A DNA stretch of 64,000 nucleotides from Yersinia bercovieri ATCC 43970 (GCF_013282745.1 NZ_CP054044.1:4263241-4327240), one strand, 5' to 3'. Positions 10,434-19,952 are shown, counted from the first letter of the stretch. Made by a program: numbers and translations. The notes: generated by a model from the letters alone, not told the origin.

Positions 10434-11572
10434 CCCATCTCCATGAAAAATAGCGCGGCGACAGCATCAAGCAGGATGACCACAAAGATAGAGTGCACCA
10501 CACTGGTGGTGGTATGAACCCCCACTGACTCCGCGCTGCCCGTGACTTTGAACCCCTCCAGACAGCCAATGATAGCAATCAGGAAAGCGAAAACTGGCGC
10601 TTTACTTATCCCCACCAGAAAGTGCTGCAATCCGTTGCTGTTTTGCATGATCGACAAAAACATGGTCGGCGAAATATCCAGCGTTAAGGCGCACACCACC
10701 ATGCCACCAAAAATACCGCAAATCATGCCGATAAATGTCAGCATCGGCAGCGAAATCAATAGCGCCAATACCCGGGGCAGCACCAGCAGTTCAACCGGAT
10801 TAAGCCCCAGTGTTTGGATGGCGTCGATCTCTTCGTTGGCTTTCATCAGGCCGATTTCAGCGGTGAAGGCACTGGCGGTGCGCCCTGCCATCAGGATGGC
10901 GGTGAGCAATACCGCAAACTCGCGCAGGAAAGAGAACACCACCAAATCAACGGTGAAGATGCCCGCGCCGAAGGTGGTCAACACGGTGGCACCGAGAAAG
11001 GCGATGACAGCCCCGACCAGAAAGGTCAGCAGCATAATGATAGGTACAGCATTCAGGCCAATTTGCTGAATATTGGCGATAAGCGAGGTCATTCGCCAGC
11101 GGGAGGGGCGAAATATTGTGCTCAGCAGAGCTTCGAGTGTTAGGCCGACAAAGCCCAGTAAGGATTTGATATCTTGCCATAAATTGTCCATTGAACGGCC
11201 AATATTGGACAATAACTCCAGCCAGAACGGGGGGGCTTTGGTGGCGGGTTCCGGCGTTAAATCGGGTAAAACGTGGCTAACCGTTTCCAGTAAGACTCGG
11301 CGCTCATCAGGTAATGTGGGAGCCAGCTTGCGTAATTGCTTGACACGCTCCTCGCCGAGGAGCAGTACCAGCAGCGTCGCCCCCGCAGTATCCAACGCGC
11401 CCAATTGGCTGAGATCAAATACCACGGCCGCAGGTAAATTCGCCCGCAATTGGGTCACCTCCGGCTCCAAGGCACGGTAGTGTGCCAAGACCCAATCCCC
11501 TTTAGCCGCAACGCGGACCGGCTGAGCCGAGCTGTCGATATCGAGTTGTGCTGTGAACTGCCGCTCGGTCAT
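10427..11572 (-). CDS. MlaE-type permease with N-terminal STAS-like domain
   Basis: 381 residues. Residues 1-110 resemble a STAS domain (VVFDLSQLGALDTAGATLLV). The rest is an MlaE permease with five or six membrane segments and the conserved GRTASAFTAEIGLMKANEEIDA loop region (given here as GRTASAFTAEIG and MKANEEIDAI). In E. coli the STAS role is a separate protein, MlaB; here it is fused. First gene of the permease-ATPase-MCE-lipoprotein operon, likely acting in outer-membrane lipid homeostasis. The promoter must lie in the 144 bases up to smvA. Confidence 0.9.
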   Translation of the reverse strand: MTERQFTAQLDIDSSAQPVRVAAKGDWVLAHYRALEPEVTQLRANLPAAVVFDLSQLGALDTAGATLLVLLLGEERVKQLRKLAPTLPDERRVLLETVSHVLPDLTPEPATKAPPFWLELLSNIGRSMDNLWQDIKSLLGFVGLTLEALLSTIFRPSRWRMTSLIANIQQIGLNAVPIIMLLTFLVGAVIAFLGATVLTTFGAGIFTVDLVVFSFLREFAVLLTAILMAGRTASAFTAEIGLMKANEEIDAIQTLGLNPVELLVLPRVLALLISLPMLTFIGMICGIFGGMVVCALTLDISPTMFLSIMQNSNGLQHFLVGISKAPVFAFLIAIIGCLEGFKVTGSAESVGVHTTTSVVHSIFVVILLDAVAALFFMEMGW

Positions 11573-11716
11573 AGAGAAAGCCTTACTCTTTATTAAGATA
11601 GGGTTATGACATCATCAGCATACCAAAGGTCACTGCCTTAAGTAGATATATCACACACTTTAGTAAGAGTAATGAGTAATAGTTGAAAGATCATTGGCGA
11701 CCTTTCAGCCCCACGA

Positions 11717-13210
11717 TCAGTGCGCCAGTTGCAGGACGCGTTTCCCCGGCATGGTGAACCCAACGGCCAGCGCCAGTAGCATCAACAATCCACTGGCAGT
11801 ACCTAATACCAAGCTGTGCGAGGCTGAAAAAGCTAGCTTAGCACTGGCAAGCAGCGGTTCATTCCCACCGAGGCTATTTACCACCTGGATGGTTTCACTG
11901 ATAGATGCCGTTGCCTGAGCAACTAAGTCAGTCGGTAAATCTGCCGGTAACACAATCGAGGCGCTATAAGCCCGCGAGAGCATCAAACCAAATATGGCGA
12001 CCCCTAACCCGGCCCCCAACTCATAAGCCATCCCCTCTACCGCGCCCGCCGCGCCCGCTTTTTCAGGGGGGGCTGCGCTCATAATGGCCGCCGTTGAGGC
12101 CAGCAACGAAGCTTCAATACTGAAACCGAGCAATATCATCCATCCCCATGCCAGATAAGTTTGAGTGGCAAAATCAGTCCAGGCTAGCCCCAGAAAGCTC
12201 AGTGAGCTTAATGCAATACCAGCACTGGCGACGGTGCGCAGCCCCAATCTGGCAACCAGCCAACCGGATAGCGGCCCGCTCACCCCACTAGCAATCATTA
12301 GCGGCAGTAGAAATATGCCCGCGTCGAGCGGACTTTTGCCCAAGACAAACTGCAATTCCTGTGTCAGCAGCAACTCAAAACCCACCAGCGTGATCATGGC
12401 GGTCATCGCCATCACCATACCCACCGCGATCACCCGCTGGCTAATCAGACGAAAATCAATCATTGGGGCCGACGTGGATAGCTGATGGCGAACAAATGCA
12501 AACAGCATCACACCACCAAACAGCGCCGTCAGAGAGGTGACAACCATATCGCCACCACCACGTAGCCCGGTTTTCGCGGCATAGACCAGCATCAGGATCG
12601 CGGTAATCAATACCAGTGCCGGAGCCAATTTCCATGTCTGCTCAGTGCGCATGGGTTGGCTGGGGATCACCACCAAGGTCGCAATCACCACGGCGATGAT
12701 AATGGGAATATTAATCAGAAAAACCGAACCCCAATAGAAGTGCTCCAGCAATATTCCGCCCACCAGCGGCCCCATCGCGGCCCCCATAGTGCCAATCGCT
12801 ACCCATACCCCCAGCGCCAGCGCCCGCTCGCGCTCGTCGGTAAAAATATGGCGCACGGCGGATAAAGTGGCTGGCAGGATCATCGCCGCGCCGATCGCCA
12901 GAAACGCGCGCGCCACAATAAGTGCTGCAACCGAGGGCGCAAGGGCTGCCGCCAGTGATGCCAAGCCGAACAGTACCGACCCCATTAAAGCCAGCCGTTT
13001 GAAGCCAATACGATCCCCCAGCGCCCCCATCGGCAGCAACAAACACGCCATCACCAGCGAGTAAATATCGATGATCCACAGCAATTCGCTGCCGGTCGCC
13101 GACAGGGCAATACCCAGCCGAGGAGCCGCCACATGCAATACGGTTGCATCAATCGAAACGGGGAGATACATCAGAATAATAACGTAAAAAATCATCCACT
13201 TTTTAGACAT
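11717..13210 (-). CDS. smvA: SmvA-type MFS multidrug exporter
   Basis: About 497 residues with 14 predicted membrane segments, the DHA2 drug:proton antiporter layout. The region SIDATVLHVAAPRL, ELLWIIDIYSLVMA and LPMGALGDRIGFKR closely matches Salmonella SmvA, which exports methyl viologen, acriflavine and cationic biocides. I prefer the ATG at 13210 (MSKKWM) over 13234 because it aligns with the SmvA N terminus; neither has a strong ribosome binding site. A TetR-family gene is divergent, as with smvR in Klebsiella and others, and should control it. Confidence 0.88.
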   Translation of the reverse strand: MSKKWMIFYVIILMYLPVSIDATVLHVAAPRLGIALSATGSELLWIIDIYSLVMACLLLPMGALGDRIGFKRLALMGSVLFGLASLAAALAPSVAALIVARAFLAIGAAMILPATLSAVRHIFTDERERALALGVWVAIGTMGAAMGPLVGGILLEHFYWGSVFLINIPIIIAVVIATLVVIPSQPMRTEQTWKLAPALVLITAILMLVYAAKTGLRGGGDMVVTSLTALFGGVMLFAFVRHQLSTSAPMIDFRLISQRVIAVGMVMAMTAMITLVGFELLLTQELQFVLGKSPLDAGIFLLPLMIASGVSGPLSGWLVARLGLRTVASAGIALSSLSFLGLAWTDFATQTYLAWGWMILLGFSIEASLLASTAAIMSAAPPEKAGAAGAVEGMAYELGAGLGVAIFGLMLSRAYSASIVLPADLPTDLVAQATASISETIQVVNSLGGNEPLLASAKLAFSASHSLVLGTASGLLMLLALAVGFTMPGKRVLQLAH

Positions 13211-13243
13211 ACAAACAGCACTCAAATAGGGCATAAGTTAATG

Positions 13244-13296
13244 TTGAACACCTGTTCAATATCGCAATAATAGCGGAAAGTTGAACTAGCGTCCAA
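13244..13296. promoter_or_regulatory. paired TTGAACA/TGTTCAA-type operators between smvA and smvR
   Basis: The site at 13244-13259 is TTGAACA-CC-TGTTCAA, a perfect 7-bp inverted repeat. A second 16-base site at 13281-13296 is TTGAAC-TAGC-GTCCAA, one mismatch between arms, starting 37 bases away. Both lie in the 135-base divergent region, where a TetR repressor would be expected to control both genes. Confidence 0.6.
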
Positions 13297-13345
13297 TTCA
13301 TCACATAATGACCCAAACAGTGATGGACCAGATAAGGAGCCATTT

Positions 13346-13933
13346 TTGGCCTATTTGAACCGCGAAGAGCGCCACAACACCATTTTGCACGCGGCGATGC
13401 GTGTCGCCATAACCGAGGGGATGGCCGCTACCACCGTGCGCCGTGTTGCCAATGAAGCTGGGGTGGCAGTTGGGCAGGTTCACCACCACTTCGCGTCAGT
13501 TTCACGTCTGCGGGCCGATGCTTTTCTGCTCTTGGTGAAACAGTCGTTAGCCGCTTTTACGATAGAGTGCCAAAATTTACCCACCATTGAACGGCTGCAA
13601 CAAGTACTGGGCTATCCGCAAGATGAGATGGGACAAAGAGAGACACGTTTGTGGAATGAAGTTTCGATTTTGGCGGAGCGAGATGAGCTGATTAAAGCCG
13701 CCTATGCCGCCTCAATGTCAGACTGGCACCAGGCGACGCTAGCGGTCATTAATGCCGGCATTGCCAATGATGAATTCCGCTCAGATATTAACGCCAGTGA
13801 TGTTGCATGGCGCTTAATTGGGCTGGTCTGTGGTCTGGATGGCCTAATCCAGTTTACCGAATTAGCCTTTTCAGAAGCTGAAATCCTGCGCCATCTGAAT
13901 GCCATGATGGCAACCGAGCTATTGAAAAATTAA
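13346..13933 (+). CDS. smvR: SmvR-like TetR-family repressor
   Basis: 195 residues with an N-terminal TetR helix-turn-helix (about 10-55: RHNTILHAAMRVAITEG, VRRVANEAGVAVGQVHHHF) and an all-helical ligand-binding part. It starts at TTG, with AAGGAG 7 bases before; no ATG fits. Divergent placement next to smvA is the arrangement seen for SmvR, a repressor relieved by cationic biocides. The ligand here is inference. Confidence 0.82.
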   Translation: MAYLNREERHNTILHAAMRVAITEGMAATTVRRVANEAGVAVGQVHHHFASVSRLRADAFLLLVKQSLAAFTIECQNLPTIERLQQVLGYPQDEMGQRETRLWNEVSILAERDELIKAAYAASMSDWHQATLAVINAGIANDEFRSDINASDVAWRLIGLVCGLDGLIQFTELAFSEAEILRHLNAMMATELLKN

Positions 13934-14068
13934 TCGCTAAAAAATCGATACTCAACTCTTGATATTAGCCCGTCGCTCACTGTGGCGGCTTTGCCATCAA
14001 TAACAGGCTATAATCGCTATTTAATGATCCCTATCCCCAGTTAAAAGGGGATTTATTGAGTACATAAC

Positions 14069-15811
14069 ATGACTAAACAGACGTTAGTAGCCGATGTTAT
14101 CTATTACAACGGCACGATTTATACGGCTGACACCGATAACACCATTTGCAGCGCCATCGCACTGGGCCAGGGCTATATTCTGGCCACTGGCGGCGATGAA
14201 CTTATCCCCCAGTTTTCCGGCGCGAAAACCCAACTTATCGATCTGGCCGGCAAGTTTATGATGCCCGGCCTGATTGACAGCCATATGCACCCGTTTTGGG
14301 GCGGAAAACAGCTGATTGGCTGTAACCTTAATTATGCTGCGCTAAGTGTTGAGCAGACGTTAGATATCATCCAGCAGCACCTCGATAATGACCCTTTTAA
14401 AGGCGAGAATGAGTGGCTGACTGTCCGCGCCTGGCAACGTCAGGCGATGACGCCAGTGGGTGCCGATATGAGCCGCGCGGCACTGGACTCCCTCAATACC
14501 CGCCGCCCAGTGGCGCTATTCTCCAATGACTGCCACACCCTGGCGGCCAACAGCCGCGCGCTGGAGCTGCTGGGCATTGATGAAAATACCCCGGTGCCGC
14601 CAGACGGCAAAATTGCCTGTGACGCGAATGGCAAACTGACCGGTATTTTGGAAGATGCACCCGCCATGCGCGCCTTTGATAGCATCCCATCGGCGACAGC
14701 AGAAAAAAATGTGCAAATCGCCGCCCATGTGCAGCAGGTCTTGAATGCTCAGGGCGTGACGACCGTGATGGATACCCGTGTATTTGCCGAGCAGTTGCTA
14801 GCGTTTCGTCGGTTACATGAACGTAATGAATTGACCCTGCGAGTGCTGGGAGCTAAAGAGGTCACCCCCGATAGCCTGCAAGGGCCAGAGGACGCCGCGC
14901 GCGTGGTGCAGGAGGTGGTGGAGTTTGGTCGTGAATGGGGCAGCCGCGAATGGAGCCCTGCGCCGGGCTTTGCTGTCGATCACCTGAAACTCTTTATCGA
15001 CGGGGTGTTACAACCGCCGACCATGACTGCCGCCTTGCTCGAACCCTACCGGGCAAACCATGGCACCGCGCAGCAGCCAGATTGGCAAAATACCGAGCAC
15101 TATGGCGATCTCTACTTTACCGCACCGATGGTCAATGCCGTGATTCTGGAGTGCGCCCGCGCCGGCCTGCATCCCCATACTCACACCGTAGGGGATGGCG
15201 CCATCGAGATGGTGTTAGATGCGGTGGAGCAGATGCGTGCGGCACTGCCAGGCAAGGATATCCGGCCGGGATTGGCGCACAATGAGCTGGTTGCCGCTCA
15301 TCAATATGAGCGTTTTGCCAAACTGGGTGCCACGGCAGTGCTCTCCTTCCAGTGGGCCGGTTTACCGGGCGTGCTAATTGATGAAGAGCGCGCCATGCTG
15401 GGCGAGACCCGTTTTCAGCATATGGAGCCAGCCGCCCGTTTTCTCGATGCTGGTGCACGAATCGCTTATGGCAGTGACTGGCCTATTGATCGCCTGGATG
15501 AGTGGTACAACCTGCAAGTGGGCATGACCCGCCGCGCATGGGATCTTGATGGTCATCCGGCAGGCCCGCGTCTGGATACTGACCGGGATCTGACCCTGAT
15601 CGAAACGCTGCGATCTGCCACCATTGATGCCGCTTATATGATTGCTAAAGAGCAGTACATCGGCTCACTGGAAGCTGGTAAATTCGCCGATATCACTATT
15701 CTGAAAAATAACCTATTTGAGCAGTCGCCAGAGAGGATTTATCAAACTGAGGTGGAGAGCACACTGATTGGCGGTAAATTAGTCTATCAAGCTGCTGATT
15801 CGGATAGATAA
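14069..15811 (+). CDS. YtcJ-like amidohydrolase
   Basis: 580 residues. Amidohydrolase family 3, metal-dependent TIM barrel. The first metal site is DSHMHPFW (about H72/H74), a later pair is HPHTHTVGD, and the last conserved aspartate is in AYGSDWPI. A short beta-sandwich is built from both ends. The family hydrolyses amides or formyl groups of small substrates, and the real substrate is not predictable. No signal peptide, so probably cytoplasmic. An APC-family permease follows 200 bases downstream on the same strand, suggesting uptake and hydrolysis of an amine or amino-acid derivative. Confidence 0.82.
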   Translation: MTKQTLVADVIYYNGTIYTADTDNTICSAIALGQGYILATGGDELIPQFSGAKTQLIDLAGKFMMPGLIDSHMHPFWGGKQLIGCNLNYAALSVEQTLDIIQQHLDNDPFKGENEWLTVRAWQRQAMTPVGADMSRAALDSLNTRRPVALFSNDCHTLAANSRALELLGIDENTPVPPDGKIACDANGKLTGILEDAPAMRAFDSIPSATAEKNVQIAAHVQQVLNAQGVTTVMDTRVFAEQLLAFRRLHERNELTLRVLGAKEVTPDSLQGPEDAARVVQEVVEFGREWGSREWSPAPGFAVDHLKLFIDGVLQPPTMTAALLEPYRANHGTAQQPDWQNTEHYGDLYFTAPMVNAVILECARAGLHPHTHTVGDGAIEMVLDAVEQMRAALPGKDIRPGLAHNELVAAHQYERFAKLGATAVLSFQWAGLPGVLIDEERAMLGETRFQHMEPAARFLDAGARIAYGSDWPIDRLDEWYNLQVGMTRRAWDLDGHPAGPRLDTDRDLTLIETLRSATIDAAYMIAKEQYIGSLEAGKFADITILKNNLFEQSPERIYQTEVESTLIGGKLVYQAADSDR

Positions 15812-15830
15812 ACGCAAGAGATGACAAACT

Positions 15831-15856
15831 GAATCACTGAGTTACGTCAGTGATTC
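15831..15856. terminator. perfect hairpin between amidohydrolase and permease
   Basis: GAATCACTGA/TCAGTGATTC, a 10-bp perfect stem with a 6-base loop, 20 bases after the amidohydrolase stop. There is no T run. It may be a weak terminator or an RNA-stabilising element. A similar CAGTGATTC word occurs in the dispersed repeat at 35.7 kb. Confidence 0.45.
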
Positions 15857-16013
15857 AGGTAAATAATTGCGCTTAATGGCACCCGTTACCGAGTCAGGTA
15901 GTGATGGACTTTCAAAGCTGCCCCCCTTGTGTCAAAATCCGCTCCTTTATATTTTACAGCTGCATAAAAATGCAGCTCAACGGTGCTCGTTTACACCAGG
16001 AGATGATAGGGTA

Positions 16014-17354
16014 ATGCCACAAAATATTCAGTTGCGCAGAGTGCTTAAAACCCCCGCGCTGGTCGCTTTCGGCCTTGCCTACATGGTGCCATTAGGCGTA
16101 TTTACCACCTATGGACAGGTGACCGTATTAAGCCAGGGCCACTTGCCCATTGCTTATCTGGTGACAGTTGCCACCATTTTGTTTACCGCCCTCAGTTATT
16201 GCCGGATGACCAGCGCCATGCCGCTATCAGGTTCGGCCTACTCTTATGTTCAGCGCAGTTTTGGCGGAAAAACCGGTTTTCTGGTGGGCTGGGCGCAAAT
16301 TCTGGATTATCTGTTCCTGCCGATCCTGAACTATTTGGTTTTAGGTATTTTCCTGCACGAGGCATTCCCGGCTGTTCCCGCACCGCTCTTTATCATTGCC
16401 TCTATTGTCAGTGTCAGCTTACTCAATATCCTCGGTGTGCGACTGCTCACTTCGGTGAATTTCTCGCTGATCGCCGCACAGATGGTGTTTATCGTGCTAT
16501 TTATCGCCCTTTCATTCAGTCAGGCAGATCTAAGCCCGGCAGCGCTGATGAAGCCGCTGCTGGTGAATGCCGGTGATCTCTCTGGTTTGTTATCCGGTGC
16601 TGCGGTGCTCTGTCTGGCATTCCTCGGTTTTGATGCCATCGCCACCATGGCTGAAGAGGCCCACGACGCCAAGCGCACTCTACCGCGCGCTATTTTGTTT
16701 ACCGTCATCAGTGCCGGAGCTATTTTTATCGCCGTCTCCTATGCAGCTCATCTGGCCTATCCCGATTGGCAGTCGCTGATCCCGCATCAAGATACCGCCA
16801 GCCTGATTATCTCCGAGCATGTCGGCGGTAAATGGATGTATAACTTCTTTATGGCGACCTACCTGACGGGCGTGTATGCCTCGGCAATGACCGCGCAGAC
16901 CAGTGTATCGCGCATCTTCTATGCCATGGGCCGTGAAGGGGTATTACCACGTAAAGTGTTCTTCCATCTGCATCGCAAGTTCCATACGCCATGGCGGGCC
17001 ATTTTGTTCGTCGCGACAATTTCGCTGCTGGCGCTGTTCCTTGATCTGAACTTAGTGGTGTCGATGATTAGCTTTGGCGCGCTGGGCGCTTTTACCTTTG
17101 TCAACCTGAGTGTGATAAAGCATTTCCTGATCAATGAGAAGCTCCGTGGCGCGTCGGCCATGTTCAAGTATGGGCTGTTACCCATGATGGGATTTGTGAT
17201 GTCAGTCTGGCTGTGGGTGCATTTAGAGCAGCGCGCTCTGGAGGTGGGTTTACTGTGGTTGCTGGCAGGCTTTATCTATCTGCTGTGGCTCACCCGTGGT
17301 TGGCGTAAATCCCCGCCATCAGTGAATCCGGATGATATTTCACATCTGCTGTAA
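16014..17354 (+). CDS. APC-superfamily permease, PuuP-like
   Basis: About 446 residues with 12 membrane segments. It strongly resembles the putrescine importer PuuP: LAYMVPLGVFTTYG, SGSAYSYVQR, GWAQILDYLFLP, FLGFDAIATMAEE and SFGALGAFTFVNLSV. It probably imports a polyamine, amine or amino acid by proton symport. A TTG-initiated frame begins at 15867, but the ATG at 16014 follows GGAG and removes 49 unlikely residues, matching PuuP length. It is downstream of the amidohydrolase and possibly co-expressed. Confidence 0.85.
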   Translation: MPQNIQLRRVLKTPALVAFGLAYMVPLGVFTTYGQVTVLSQGHLPIAYLVTVATILFTALSYCRMTSAMPLSGSAYSYVQRSFGGKTGFLVGWAQILDYLFLPILNYLVLGIFLHEAFPAVPAPLFIIASIVSVSLLNILGVRLLTSVNFSLIAAQMVFIVLFIALSFSQADLSPAALMKPLLVNAGDLSGLLSGAAVLCLAFLGFDAIATMAEEAHDAKRTLPRAILFTVISAGAIFIAVSYAAHLAYPDWQSLIPHQDTASLIISEHVGGKWMYNFFMATYLTGVYASAMTAQTSVSRIFYAMGREGVLPRKVFFHLHRKFHTPWRAILFVATISLLALFLDLNLVVSMISFGALGAFTFVNLSVIKHFLINEKLRGASAMFKYGLLPMMGFVMSVWLWVHLEQRALEVGLLWLLAGFIYLLWLTRGWRKSPPSVNPDDISHLL

Positions 17355-17376
17355 GCCGCTAGTTTAGTGGTAAAAA

Positions 17377-17394
17377 GGGCCACTGATGTGGCCC
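17377..17394. terminator. hairpin after the permease
   Basis: GGGCCAC-TGAT-GTGGCCC, a 7-bp GC-rich stem preceded by AAAAA on the + strand. That places a T run on the minus side, so it may serve the convergent mltB better than the permease. The next ~120 bases contain GC-rich local repeats (for example GGCGGC-TTAC-GCCGC) but no gene. Confidence 0.5.
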
Positions 17395-17516
17395 TCAGTA
17401 TGATGAAAACAGTTGTGAGCCAAGGGGGGAGCGCACCTAGGGGCACTTCGGCGGCTTACGCCGCTTACGACCCCAACGGCACGTTTCCCCTTGGTTCAGC
17501 TTTGTCAGCAGCTATT

Positions 17517-18596
17517 TCAATAACCTCTACGCGCCCTGCCGACCGCCTCACCCAATTGCCACACCGCCATGGCGTAGTGGGTGCTGTGGTTGTAACGGGT
17601 AATGGTGTAGAAGTTAGGTAAACCGTACCAGTATTGATAACCCGTGCCGACATCAAGGCGCAATAGGCTAGCCTCCTGATAGTCGCCCAGTGGCGCTGTT
17701 GGGCTTAGCCCCGCCGCAGATAGGGTCGATAGCGGATATTTGGTCTTAAAACCATTTTCGAGATTGGGTGCCTGACCATTCGCCGGTATCGCGACTGCCG
17801 CCCCTTTCGTCCAGCCGTGAGATTTGAAGTAGTTGGCAACACTACCAATCGCATCCTCCGGGTCCCACAAATTGATATGGCCATTACCATTAAAATCAAC
17901 TGCATAGCTCTTAAATGACGATGGCATAAATTGACCATAACCCATCGCACCCGCGTAAGAGCCACGCAGACTGAGCGGGTCATTGCCCTCAGCACGTGCC
18001 ATCAGCAAGAAGGTCTCCAGCTCGCCAGTAAAGTACGCGGCGCGGCGCGGATAGGCAAAAGAGAGTGTCGCCAATGCATCAATAATGCGGGTCTTGCCCA
18101 TCACTCGGCCCCAGCGAGTTTCAACGCCGATGATACCGACGATAATCTCTGGCGGAACCCCATAGATCTCATAAGCGCGTTGCAGCGCCTCTTCATGCTG
18201 ATTCCAGAAATTCACGCCATTTTGCACATTATCCGGCGTAATAAATTGGTTGCGGTAGCGGTTCCAAGCCCCATTTGGCCCGGAAGGGCGACCTGAAGTG
18301 GGCGCTTGCTTATCCATCAGGCGGATAACCCAGTCCAGCTTTTGGGTCTGGGCCAATACATCATGCAGTTGTTGGCGCTCAAAACCGTGCTCACGCACCA
18401 TTTTGTCGACAAAGCGGGCAGTGTCGGCGTTATAAGCAAAATCACCGTTTTGCAGATGCCCCTGATGCTCCGGTTCAAGTAAAAATCCGCTCTGTATCAA
18501 GCCATCGGATGGTGTGGCGGTGGTGGGAGGCGTCGGCTTGCTACTACAGGCAGAGAGCAACGTGAGTAAGGGAAGAATAACAGCCAGATAGCGCAT
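17517..18596 (-). CDS. mltB: membrane-bound lytic murein transglycosylase B
   Basis: About 359 residues. A lipoprotein signal ends in LLSAC (C17 from the chosen ATG). The catalytic glutamate sits in GVETRWGR. The EF-hand-like loop DFNGNGHINLWD and the C-terminal GLPNFYTITRYNHSTHYAMA are as in E. coli MltB/Slt35. It cleaves peptidoglycan between MurNAc and GlcNAc with 1,6-anhydro formation, anchored to the outer membrane. An ATG six codons upstream at 18614 is also possible. Single-gene unit. Confidence 0.94.
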   Translation of the reverse strand: MRYLAVILPLLTLLSACSSKPTPPTTATPSDGLIQSGFLLEPEHQGHLQNGDFAYNADTARFVDKMVREHGFERQQLHDVLAQTQKLDWVIRLMDKQAPTSGRPSGPNGAWNRYRNQFITPDNVQNGVNFWNQHEEALQRAYEIYGVPPEIIVGIIGVETRWGRVMGKTRIIDALATLSFAYPRRAAYFTGELETFLLMARAEGNDPLSLRGSYAGAMGYGQFMPSSFKSYAVDFNGNGHINLWDPEDAIGSVANYFKSHGWTKGAAVAIPANGQAPNLENGFKTKYPLSTLSAAGLSPTAPLGDYQEASLLRLDVGTGYQYWYGLPNFYTITRYNHSTHYAMAVWQLGEAVGRARRGY

Positions 18597-18754
18597 CGAA
18601 TATCCATGAACCATGCAAAAAAGTGATAGCTATGTTAAGTCATTGTCTGTTGCCAACAAACAGATAAATGCGCAGGAGAGCTTAATACAAGGGGCAGGAG
18701 GCGTTATCCATACAAAAAATAGCGTTGAAAATGAAACATCTTGTAGCATATATT

Positions 18755-18773
18755 GCGAATGATTTTCACTATG
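18755..18773. promoter_or_regulatory. Fur box upstream of sfuA
   Basis: GCGAATGATTTTCACTATG matches 13 of 19 positions of the GATAATGATAATCATTATC consensus. It lies about 90 bases before the sfuA start. Iron repression of the operon by Fur is expected. Confidence 0.65.
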
Positions 18774-18862
18774 ATTACCATTTTCTTTCTATACAATCAT
18801 TTTGTTTCGCCACTATCAGACCAACCGCTTTCTTCTTCTGACCTTTTAAAAAGGATGTCGCT

Positions 18863-19894
18863 ATGAAGTTACGTTTCCCCGCACTTGGCTCTGTCGCACT
18901 GCTCTCCTCTTCTATACTGGCTTCCTTAATGATGCTGGCGTTCTCTGCTCATGCCGCATCAAATGATAAAAGCATTGTGATTTATAACGCTCAACATGAA
19001 AACCTGGTGAAATCCTGGGTTGATGGCTTTACCAAGGATACCGGCATCAAAGTCACCCTGCGTAATGGCGGGGATAGCGAGTTAGGTAACCAGTTGGTTC
19101 AGGAGGGTAGCGCATCGCCAGCAGATGTTTTCCTGACCGAGAACTCGCCAGCCATGGTGCTGGTTGATAATGCCAAACTGTTCGCACCACTGGATGCGGA
19201 GACACAAGCTCAGGTTGCTAAAGAGTACCGCCCTGAGCATGGCCGCTGGAGCGGCATTGCCGCCCGTAGCACCGTGTTTGTCTATAATCCGGAAAAAATC
19301 AGCGAAGCACAGCTGCCTAAATCCATTATGGATCTGGCTAAACCTGAGTGGAAAGGCCGCTGGGCAGCCTCACCATCCGGCGCAGATTTCCAGGCCATTG
19401 TCAGTGCTATGCTGGAGCTAAAAGGCGAAAAAGCGACGTTAGAGTGGCTCAAAGCCATGAAAACCAACTTTACCGCCTATAAAGGCAATAGCACCGTGAT
19501 GAAAGCCGTGAATGCGGGACAGATCGATGGTGGGGTTATCTATCACTATTACCGCTTTGTTGATCAGGCAAAAACTGGCGAGAACAGCGGCAACACCAAG
19601 CTGTACTACTTCAAAAATGAAGATCCAGGCGCGTTTGTGAGTATCTCTGGCGGCGGCGTGTTAGCCTCTAGCAAGCATCAGAAAGAAGCACAAGAGTTCG
19701 TCAAATGGATCACCAGTAAATCCGGCCAGGATATCCTGCGCACCAACGATGCATTTGAGTATGCCGTCGGTGTTGATGCAGCTTCAAATCCTAAATTGGT
19801 GCCACTGAAAGATCTGCAAGCACCGAAAGTCGAACCATCCAAACTAAATAGCAAGAAAGTGGTTGAATTGATGACAGAAGCAGGCCTGCTGTAA
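18863..19894 (+). CDS. sfuA: ferric iron ABC transporter, periplasmic binding protein
   Basis: 343 residues with a signal peptide (cleavage after SAHA, about residue 31) and the type II periplasmic binding fold of the FbpA/SfuA/YfuA family. Opening strand KSIVIYNAQHENLVKSW and the iron-binding tyrosines in GVIYHYYRF are visible. It captures Fe3+ in the periplasm without a siderophore and hands it to SfuBC. The ribosome binding site AAGGATG lies 9 bases before the ATG. First gene of sfuABC, behind a Fur box. Confidence 0.92.
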   Translation: MKLRFPALGSVALLSSSILASLMMLAFSAHAASNDKSIVIYNAQHENLVKSWVDGFTKDTGIKVTLRNGGDSELGNQLVQEGSASPADVFLTENSPAMVLVDNAKLFAPLDAETQAQVAKEYRPEHGRWSGIAARSTVFVYNPEKISEAQLPKSIMDLAKPEWKGRWAASPSGADFQAIVSAMLELKGEKATLEWLKAMKTNFTAYKGNSTVMKAVNAGQIDGGVIYHYYRFVDQAKTGENSGNTKLYYFKNEDPGAFVSISGGGVLASSKHQKEAQEFVKWITSKSGQDILRTNDAFEYAVGVDAASNPKLVPLKDLQAPKVEPSKLNSKKVVELMTEAGLL

Positions 19895-19918
19895 TAGAGT
19901 CAATCGACTGATTTTTTA

Positions 19919-19945
19919 GCCCGCCGCGTCTCTAGCCCGGCGGGC
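19919..19945. terminator. GC-rich hairpin between sfuA and sfuB
   Basis: GCCCGCCG/CGGCGGGC, an 8-bp perfect stem with an 11-base loop in the 58-base gap. No T run follows. It is probably a partial terminator or 3'-end stabiliser that keeps the binding-protein message more abundant than sfuBC, a common layout in such operons. Confidence 0.55.
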
Positions 19946-19952
19946 ATTTAAC

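Noticed and set aside
15867..16013. 49-residue N-terminal extension of the PuuP-like permease
   Set aside because: It begins at TTG without a ribosome binding site, and ATG at 16014 has GGAG and matches the family start.
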